Below are positions 58,701 through 64,000 of a stretch of 64,000 nucleotides of DNA, in pieces. The stretch covers positions 248,767 to 312,766 of the forward strand of contig NZ_SIHJ01000001.1 of assembly GCF_007859765.1 (NCBI RefSeq), read 5' to 3'. Every line of letters begins with the position of its first letter. The stretch's first letter is position 1. Origin of the DNA: Posidoniimonas corsicana. GTDB lineage: Bacteria; Planctomycetota; Planctomycetia; Pirellulales; Lacipirellulaceae. A program made the position numbers and the translations under genes. A model generated the notes under the pieces. It was not told where the DNA came from. It did no database searches and was given only the letters and a program-made list of their open reading frames with translations.

Positions 58701-59302
58701 ACGTTGTGGAATCGCAGCTTGTCCGGGTCGACCTCGATCTGGTACTGCCGGACGTAGCCTCCGATCGAGGCGACTTCGCTGACCCCCTCCACCGCCTGCA
58801 GCTCGTACTTGACGACGAAGTCTTGCAGCGAGCGCAGTTCGGCAAGGCTCTTGCCCGATTCTGGCGGCACAAGCACGTAGTAAAATACCTGGCCGAGCCC
58901 GGTCGCGTCGGGCCCCAGCTGCGGCGTCACGCCGTCCGGGAGCTGCGAGGCCGCGGAAGTGAGCTGCTCCGAGACGCGGCTCCGAGCCCAGTAGAAGTCG
59001 ACGCTGTCCTTGAACGTGACCTGCACGAACGAGTAGCCAAACATACTCTTGCCGCGGACGCTCTCGGCGCCCGGCACCGCCAGGAGCGACACCCCCAGCG
59101 GGTACGTGACCTGGTCTTCGATATCCTTGGGCGATCGGCCGGGCCACGGCGTGAGCACAATGACCTGGTTCTCCCCGATGTTGGGGATCGCGTCGATCGG
59201 CACGGTCCGGTAGCTGTACCAGCCGAAAGCGATGAGCCCGGCGGCCAGCAGCACCACCAGGGACGCTTCTTTCACACAGAACCTGACGAGACTAGTGAGC
59301 AT
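55787..59302 (-). CDS. cusA: Heavy-metal RND efflux pump, CusA/CzcA family
   Basis: 1171 residues; the ATG at 59302 follows GAGGAGG and overlaps the adaptor gene by 11 bp. Classical RND layout: N-terminal helix (LVVLLAAGLIAFGWYSYRTV), porter domain with PIDAIPNIGENQV, a cluster of helices with the proton-relay Asp motif IGTMVDMGIIVSENIY, a second porter domain, and a C-terminal helix cluster (VGFIALFGIAVDDGVVIATY). Extra hydrophobic segments near 530-600 enlarge the central linker. It drives metal export with proton motive force. The gene symbol reflects family, not proven substrate. Confidence 0.94.
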   Translation of the reverse strand: MLTSLVRFCVKEASLVVLLAAGLIAFGWYSYRTVPIDAIPNIGENQVIVLTPWPGRSPKDIEDQVTYPLGVSLLAVPGAESVRGKSMFGYSFVQVTFKDSVDFYWARSRVSEQLTSAASQLPDGVTPQLGPDATGLGQVFYYVLVPPESGKSLAELRSLQDFVVKYELQAVEGVSEVASIGGYVRQYQIEVDPDKLRFHNVTLDRLMMAVKGSNVDVGAKTIESSGMEFIVRGKGFLGSGGDTSKAVRDIEQTVIEQRDGVPLRIEDVARVQLGPDFRRGALDYNGGEAVGGVVVMRYGENPRAVIDRVKERIEQIKPALGGVEIKAVYDRTGLIDETVGTLTTALREEIVITAVVILLFLLHIRSSFIVAATLPVAVLLSFVAMKVFGVSANIMSLAGIAIAIGTMVDMGIIVSENIYQHLADWERDGAPGGATRRTTLISEAAAEVAPAVVTAVTTTIVSFLPVFFLTGRDYKLFSPLAWTKTFAIASALAVAITLVPALCRLMLRSARFKPLASLAMAAAAAVLAGGLVLFVWADAIAGAYGLAPWASTAIGLLLGGLAGWQLTRERIRPVEESIVSRAIVGAYVPTLRLFLAHKFSFLLVPAAIIALGFGGWFGLPTVLRPLERFAESLGTRPNDLPGYVALKHTFTGLESDDWIALDEGSWFYMPTLYPAASFSQAMQVLQAQDYLIKQIPEVQDVLGKIGRVESALDPAPAAMIETYVMLKPKEEWRSGVTARDVWDDINAAATLPGVTPASPLQPIEGRVVMLQSGIKAPMAIRIYGDRLEELAEAAMSVAEHLRQSPYVNAGTVNPDIVLGKPYVEFTVDREAAARYGMTVEMVNSVVETALGGMNLIKTVEGRERYPVRLRYRRDLRERIDELARLPVVTHSGAVVPLEEIAKLETTWGPGAINSENARLVAHVAFASSGVAGDLESVAAVEQSLFDAQDLEEGDPNRLTLPAGYSLEAVGSFRNQIEANRRLVWLVPLVVLINLLIIYLQFRHWPITLAVFAGIPVAFAGGMIFLALYGTEMNTAVWVGFIALFGIAVDDGVVIATYLNQVFTRLKLASVEDIRVATIEAGKRRIRPCLMTTATTVLALGPVLLSTGRGADVARAMALPVFGGMVVELITLFVVPVVFCGYKEFKMQMGLADRHWEGVESAGSLQDLAPSV

Positions 59303-60974
59303 GGGCTGCCTCCTCGACCGGCGCCGACGCCTCGCTCTCAAGCTTTGATGGGTCCATCAGCGATGGCTTCCCCGCTAGCTGCATCTGCGAATCGATCAAG
59401 AAGTTGCCGTCGGTTGCGACGGTCTCGCCAACCTCGAGGCCGCTCACGATGACGGCGTCGTCCCTGGTCATGACCGCGACAGAAACCTCACGGAGCTCGA
59501 ACAACCCCGGCTCGGTCTCGACGTACACAACGGAGTTGCCGCCCGCCATCAGCACCGCGCTCCGGGGCGCCACTGTCACCAACTGCTCGGGCAGCGGCTC
59601 GTCGGAGTAGCCCAGGTTTGAGGTGGGCACCAGGTCCATCCCGCAGATAGGGCACCGCCCAGCGGCTTCGCGGATGATCTGCGGGTGCATCGGGCTGATC
59701 CACCTACCGGCTAGAGACGGGTCGTACACCAGATCGCTCGCAACGGCCGGGACGCGGACGGTCGCGGTCGCGAAGTCGCCCGGCTTCAGCCGTCCGTCGA
59801 AGTTCGACATCTCAACGCGCACCGCCACGGTGCGTGTTTTCTCATCCACCAGTGGATCGACGAACGCGACGCGGCCGGTGTAGACCTCGCCCGGCAGCGA
59901 GGCGATTTCGGCCTCCACCTGCTGCCCAAACCGGACCGCCGCCGCATCGCTAGGGTAGAGGTCCAGCATCAGCCACACCATCGACAGGTCGGCGACCCGG
60001 TAGACGGGCTCCCCTGTCCTGACGTAGTCCCCCTCGACCTTCTGCTTGGCGATGATCGTGCCGCCGATCGGCGAGGCGATCCGCAGCCGCTTCTGGGCCT
60101 TCCCGTCCTCTCGCAGCCGGTCGATCTGCGCGGCTGTCATGCCCAGTTCGGAGAGGTTGTCCCGCGCGACGTCGCTCAGTTGCTCGCCCCCGCCCCCCAG
60201 CGCGCTGAGCGCAGGCGTTCTGAGGCTCGAGAGGAATTCGACCTGCGCCGAGTAGAGAGCAGGGCTGTAGAGCACGGCGAGCGGGTCTCCCTTCGCTACC
60301 TGCACCCCTTCGTAGTCGGCGAAGAGTTCCTCCAACCGACCGTCGACGTAAGCGGCGATTGTCGAGACGCGTTTCTCGTCATACTCAATACGCCCAACTG
60401 TACTAATCTGGCGGTAGACTTCACGCCGCGACACCTGCGCGGTCCGGATGCCTAGAATTCGGCGGGCCGCTGCGTCAATCGACACCGAGCGACCCTGCCC
60501 GCCGGCATCGGCAGACGCCTTCACGAGGTCCATTGCGCACACCGGGCACTTCCCCGGTTCGCTTTGAGGCGGCGTGCACATCATCGGGCAGATATAGCGA
60601 TCACCGTTGGCGCCGCTGTCGGTTTCCTTTGGCGTTGCCTGGTTCGTCTCCGTCAGGGGGACCAGATCCATCTCGCAGATCGGGCACTTGCCCGGCGAGT
60701 CCTGGCGGATCTCAGGATGCATCGGGCAGGTGTACCGCGTGGCGCGAACGGTCGTCGAACTGGATTTGGAAGTCCCGCCGGCGGCTCGAATCCACCCCGT
60801 TCTCTGGGCGAGCCCTACGAGGACGATTGCCAGGACAACCGTGGCCAGCAGCAATCCGCTCTGGATGCCGAGGCGCAGCAGCCAACGCACGCCCGAGGAA
60901 TTGGTTGGCGTTTCTTTACGCCGAATCGGTTTCGCACCAGCCGCACCCGGCTGGTGTCCTTGATTCTCTGCCAT
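59292..60974 (-). CDS. cusB: RND membrane-fusion adaptor with three metal-binding motifs
   Basis: 560 residues. One membrane helix (LLLATVVLAIVLVGLAQRTG), then two heavy-metal-binding domains (YTCPMHPEIRQDSPGKCPIC and YICPMMCTPPQSEPGKCPVC) and a third inside the barrel region (WISPMHPQI...CPICGMD). Barrel-sandwich and hairpin parts follow CusB (GRLEELFADYEGVQVAKGDP, GTIIAKQKVEGDYVRTGEP). The C-terminus is His-rich (EEAAHAH). It links the pump to the outer-membrane channel and hands metal over. Three such motifs exceed the usual zero to one. Overlap with the pump gene suggests one operon. Confidence 0.93.
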   Translation of the reverse strand: MAENQGHQPGAAGAKPIRRKETPTNSSGVRWLLRLGIQSGLLLATVVLAIVLVGLAQRTGWIRAAGGTSKSSSTTVRATRYTCPMHPEIRQDSPGKCPICEMDLVPLTETNQATPKETDSGANGDRYICPMMCTPPQSEPGKCPVCAMDLVKASADAGGQGRSVSIDAAARRILGIRTAQVSRREVYRQISTVGRIEYDEKRVSTIAAYVDGRLEELFADYEGVQVAKGDPLAVLYSPALYSAQVEFLSSLRTPALSALGGGGEQLSDVARDNLSELGMTAAQIDRLREDGKAQKRLRIASPIGGTIIAKQKVEGDYVRTGEPVYRVADLSMVWLMLDLYPSDAAAVRFGQQVEAEIASLPGEVYTGRVAFVDPLVDEKTRTVAVRVEMSNFDGRLKPGDFATATVRVPAVASDLVYDPSLAGRWISPMHPQIIREAAGRCPICGMDLVPTSNLGYSDEPLPEQLVTVAPRSAVLMAGGNSVVYVETEPGLFELREVSVAVMTRDDAVIVSGLEVGETVATDGNFLIDSQMQLAGKPSLMDPSKLESEASAPVEEAAHAH

Positions 60975-61139
60975 GGGAGGCGCCCTAGTCGTCTGCGGAA
61001 TCTGCCCGCGAGATAGCCAACAGACAACGAGGGCCCGCGGCTATTAGCAAGAGGAACGACGACCGGTGCAAAAAAAGAGCGTTGCGGGCTCACAGCGGTT
61101 GGCTGCGTTTCGCAATGCGCGCACCGGTAGCGGGAAGAA

Positions 61140-61685
61140 TCAAATCCGCCAGACGCTGAGGCACCGTTGGGCGTCCCCATGAGAGAGCGAGGGGGGCGTC
61201 GAACCCCTCGGTTGAGCGACGATCGGCAACGGGTCGACGTCCAGCTCGATCGCGCTTGGGCATCCGACAATCAGCGTCCGGACGAGCTGTTCGCTCGCGA
61301 GCCGACCCTCAGCAGGGGGAGCGGTCGGCAGGGCCGGGGCCTCTCCGCACATACATATCGTAAGGTGCTCCGACGAGTCCTCTGGCGCCTCAGCTACTGC
61401 GTCGCCATGCGCCTCAACCGCCATGTCGTCGGAGCAGCAGCCGGCCTCGGGGGCCTCTAACCTCTCATCGCGCCGCGGTGCGGGTTGCGAGCAGCAGCCA
61501 CAGCGGTCCCCCGACAGGGCGACTTCGCAGCACCCGCACCCAGGGCAGGTGGCGTTGCTAGCAGCGTGCTCACCGCAAGCAGACCGCTCAGTGCCGAGGA
61601 TTCCAGCCCGCCCCGCGGACGAAACGATGAACGCTCCGATCACGCAGAGAGTAACGGCTGCTCGGGTTGAACGGGACTTCAGCAT
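61140..61685 (-). CDS. Cys-rich exported protein, putative metal-binding
   Basis: 181 residues from MLKSRSTR at 61685; a start at 61769 would add 28 residues. Signal peptide (AAVTLCVIGAFIVSSAGRAG). The mature part has clustered Cys (CPGCGCCEVAL, RCGCC, GCCSDD, ICMCG) typical of metal ligands. Between the adaptor and the divergent TolC gene, it is probably a metal-sequestering periplasmic protein or sensor. Not a known family by eye. Confidence 0.65.
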   Translation of the reverse strand: MLKSRSTRAAVTLCVIGAFIVSSAGRAGILGTERSACGEHAASNATCPGCGCCEVALSGDRCGCCSQPAPRRDERLEAPEAGCCSDDMAVEAHGDAVAEAPEDSSEHLTICMCGEAPALPTAPPAEGRLASEQLVRTLIVGCPSAIELDVDPLPIVAQPRGSTPPSLSHGDAQRCLSVWRI

Positions 61686-61815
61686 TCTGCCGGTCGATAG
61701 CAACGAGGGGCTTAATCCAGAGTTTGCATTATCCGCGGGCCGGTTCCCTACTTCAAGGTTACTGCGCATCTCCGCCCGACCAGCTTTATTCCAGCGAGCT
61801 TAGGACGACCGGAGC

Positions 61816-63309
61816 GTGAACCAGCGGCAATCCCTCACACTGACGGTCTCAACACTCGGAGCGGTGGGGCTGTCCCTGGTTGCTGGGTGCCGAAGCGGGG
61901 CCACTCACGCCCCGCCGCACGCCGTGGCCGCCGCCAGTATTCCTGCCGCCGGGGCTCAGGTCTCATTAGACACCGCGGCCTCCCCCGGCTCGCCCTTGCG
62001 GCTTGCCCAATTCGAGGGGCAAGACGAGGGGACCGCTCCTGCCCCCTCCGCAACGCCGAATGAGGCACCCCTTCCGTTGGCAACCGGCAACGCCGCAGCG
62101 AGCCAACCGGTCGATTACTTCGTGGGTATGGCGGTCGGCAGCCACCCCCGAATCCGGGCGGCCAGGGCGCGGGTTGCGGCGGCCATTCAGCGAGCCCCCC
62201 AAGCCCGGGCGCTGGATGACCCCTTGCTGACCAACAGCTTCTACCCGATTTCTGACCAAGCCCTGCAGACAGCGGCGGGGCGGGCCGGCAACACGATGGC
62301 GCTCTCGCAGAAGTACCCCTGGCCAGAGAAGCGGTGCACTAGGGCCGCGATCGCCGATCGCGAGACGCAGATGGCCATGGCCCGCCTCGACCAACTGGAG
62401 CTAGAGATCGAGGAGATGGTGCGGTTGGCGTACTACGAGCTTTGGTTCGCCGATCGGTCACTGGAGATAAGCAGGCGGAACCGCGAGATCGCGGCCGAAT
62501 TGATCACGCTGGCAAAGGCCCGCAACCAGGCCGGGGGCAGCCAGCAAGACGTGCTCCGGGCGCAGCTGCAGGTCGACGCCATCGACGACCGCCTGATCGG
62601 CCTCGCCCGCCAGAAGGCTCTCGCCCAGGCCGACCTCGCGGCGCTTGTCGGAGATCCCGGCCGCGCCAACATCGAACCCACTCGCGAGCTTGACAACGCG
62701 GCGTTGCCGGACAGCGTCGAAGAATTGTTCGCCGTGGCGGGCGAGTGCAGCCCACGACTACGGGAGCTCCAGTGGGCCGTGTCGCGCGACCGCCAGAAGC
62801 AGCAGCTTGCCTGCCTCAACCGCTACCCGGACTTCACGATGGGCGCATCGTGGCAGTCGATCACGGAGTCGGCCGCCATCTCGCCAGTGGCCAACGGTCA
62901 CGACAACGTCGGCTTCATGGTGGGCGTAACGCTGCCGATCTGGCGAGAGAAGATCAACGCCTCAATCCGAGAGGCGTCGGCCGAGGTCACCGCGTCAAAC
63001 CGTAATTTTAACGCCGCCCGCGACGACACCTACCGCCAGATCCGTCGCCTCGTCGAGCAGGTCGGCGCCGCCGAGGAGCAGCTGCGGCTCTACAACGAAC
63101 GGGTCCTCCCACGCGCCAAGCAGGCCCTGAAGCTAGCCTCGGCAGACTACCGTGGCCGACTCGTCGACTTCGGCGAAGTCACCGACGGCTTTACTGAAGT
63201 GCTGATGTTTGAGCTGCAGGTCGCCCGAGCCGAGGCGACGCTCGCCGGGACAATGGCTCAATTGAGACGAGCTGTAGGATGCGAAGCGATGACGGCAGAT
63301 TCGCGGTAG
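61816..63309 (+). CDS. TolC-family outer-membrane efflux factor (CusC-like)
   Basis: 497 residues, GTG start. The leader ends in SLVAGC, a lipobox, so it is a probable lipoprotein. The rest has the two-repeat TolC helical hairpins (ARARVAAAIQRAPQARALDD, EIAAELITLAKARNQAGGSQ, VLPRAKQALKLASADYRGRL). It provides the outer channel for the RND pump. It is divergently oriented from the pump operon, with an intergenic stretch of about 130 bp from 61686 that may hold both promoters. Confidence 0.9.
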   Translation: MNQRQSLTLTVSTLGAVGLSLVAGCRSGATHAPPHAVAAASIPAAGAQVSLDTAASPGSPLRLAQFEGQDEGTAPAPSATPNEAPLPLATGNAAASQPVDYFVGMAVGSHPRIRAARARVAAAIQRAPQARALDDPLLTNSFYPISDQALQTAAGRAGNTMALSQKYPWPEKRCTRAAIADRETQMAMARLDQLELEIEEMVRLAYYELWFADRSLEISRRNREIAAELITLAKARNQAGGSQQDVLRAQLQVDAIDDRLIGLARQKALAQADLAALVGDPGRANIEPTRELDNAALPDSVEELFAVAGECSPRLRELQWAVSRDRQKQQLACLNRYPDFTMGASWQSITESAAISPVANGHDNVGFMVGVTLPIWREKINASIREASAEVTASNRNFNAARDDTYRQIRRLVEQVGAAEEQLRLYNERVLPRAKQALKLASADYRGRLVDFGEVTDGFTEVLMFELQVARAEATLAGTMAQLRRAVGCEAMTADSR

Positions 63310-63650
63310 TTGGATAGCACGCGCAACAAGCTACGGTTTCTCTCTCTCGACACATGTGTGACCCGCAATTCCAGCCCGGCCAGGCGAATCATCGACTTGG
63401 CCAAATGTCTTGCGGTTGCATCGACCGCGGTGCCGGAGGGCGGTAGCGAACTCGCTGGGGTTGTCACAACCTTGGTCAGTTTCAGGATTCCCGAAAACGC
63501 GCAGGATTCGTCGTCCTGTGCAGGTTAGGGCTCGATTCTCGAGGCGGCGTTGGGAAGGACCAGGCGGGAGGCGTTGGCTGCGTATGAGTTTCACGCCGGT
63601 GTAGATTGAGAGAATATCTTCGATGCTCAGGACGACGCCTCCTGTTCAGG
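63310..63650. other. Gene-free stretch carrying dispersed repeat
   Basis: No coding frame. Contains the repeat at 63411-63479; nothing else recognised. Confidence 0.5.
63411..63479. repeat. Dispersed intergenic repeat copy
   Basis: Matches 21467-21534 (shared CGGTTGCATCG, GGTTGTCACAACC core) at about 80% by eye. The core is a palindrome GGTTGT-C-ACAACC. It lies after the TolC gene, again beyond a gene end. Confidence 0.6.
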
Positions 63651-64000
63651 TTAGCGAGTGCGTTCACCTTCCCGTAATTCCCGTTCTATGGAGGCACATT
63701 GTCTCCGAACCGCTGAGTCTAGAGCTGCACCAAGCTCGGTACTGCATCGGTCCACACGGAACCCTGGCCAGTCAGGGCAAGCTTCCAGCACTTGCTCCCA
63801 AGCATCGCGATACTGTTCGTCAGGCTGATTGCGAATCAACGAGCGACGGTACAGCAACAAGTCTTTGAAACGGTAGTTTTCGGGGTCAACCTCCATACAG
63901 CATGCCCCGACTTCGAACAGCATCTCGTCTGTCCAGTAGAAACAAAGCGACGAGAGTTCCAGTTCGCGATTAGCAGACCTGTCCCACCGTGCTTGCCCTA
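63651..64000 (-). CDS. Hypothetical protein, 5' part beyond window
   Basis: The frame stays open from 63923 to the window edge. The readable part includes WDRSANRELELSSLCFYWTD and YRFKDLLLYRRSLIRNQPDE, with an acidic helical C-terminus (CASIERELREGERTR). Codon use and composition look like a real gene. No family recognised; likely a conserved planctomycete hypothetical. An ATG at 63923 exists but the frame continues upstream. Confidence 0.6.
   Translation of the reverse strand, partial: GQARWDRSANRELELSSLCFYWTDEMLFEVGACCMEVDPENYRFKDLLLYRRSLIRNQPDEQYRDAWEQVLEACPDWPGFRVDRCSTELGAALDSAVRRQCASIERELREGERTR

Overview
The window looks like a high-GC planctomycete chromosome, most likely from the Pirellulales. 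The evidence is a secreted beta-helix protein opening with the planctomycete '[10 protein letters not shown]' type leader and closing with a dockerin, a DUF1570 gluzincin, an ECF sigma factor paired with a membrane Ser/Thr kinase, a type II pseudopilin, and large secreted sugar-degrading proteins. Species cannot be fixed from the sequence alone.

Layout. (1) 1-7604, minus strand: a polysaccharide-degradation cluster with a GH2 beta-galactosidase (cut by the window edge), a GH51 alpha-L-arabinofuranosidase carrying an inserted laminin-G-like domain, and a large secreted protein resembling DUF5695, suggesting arabinose- and galactose-containing glycans as substrate. (2) 8002-13983: tRNA-Met, an MFS-type permease with a frameshift, the kinase/ECF pair, a pseudopilin and a DUF1570 peptidase-like protein. 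(3) 14070-16861: tRNA-Lys(CTT), followed after 52 bp by a tyrosine integrase facing the tRNA, an Xis-like gene, about 0.9 kb of structured non-coding DNA and a stand-alone LexA-type winged helix. (4) 17111-21171: a translationally coupled pair, a beta-helix/dockerin exoprotein and a TIGR03032-family protein. (5) 21637-52670: a minus-strand phage late region in lambda gene order, namely small and large terminase, gpW-like, portal, S49 protease with nested scaffold, decoration protein, capsid, neck/tail genes, a tail chaperone with a probable -1 frameshift, tape measure and tail-tip proteins. Upstream of the terminases lie a tail-fibre-like protein, a holin-like protein and unexpected cargo: two exported proteins with c-type heme motifs and a matrixin protease. 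A 1435-residue hybrid histidine kinase sits inside the late region, between the packaging accessory genes and the gpW/portal genes. (6) 52713-52845: an unusual initiator tRNA butted against a terminator. (7) 53165-63309: a Cus/Czc-type heavy-metal efflux cluster (permease, three-repeat metal-binding protein, RND pump, adaptor with three metal-binding motifs, Cys-rich exported protein, divergent TolC-like outer-membrane factor). A partial hypothetical gene closes the window.

The phage region has packaging, head and tail genes but no recognisable replication, repressor or endolysin genes here. It is bracketed by two tRNA genes whose 3' ends both point inwards, and it contains host-type palindromic repeats. 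It may therefore be a composite, degraded or domesticated element rather than one intact prophage. The most interesting parts are the heme/matrixin cargo, the ABC-ATPase/GNAT/winged-helix fusion next to a ParB-like gene, the kinase embedded in the late operon, the programmed frameshift, and the families of dispersed palindromes.
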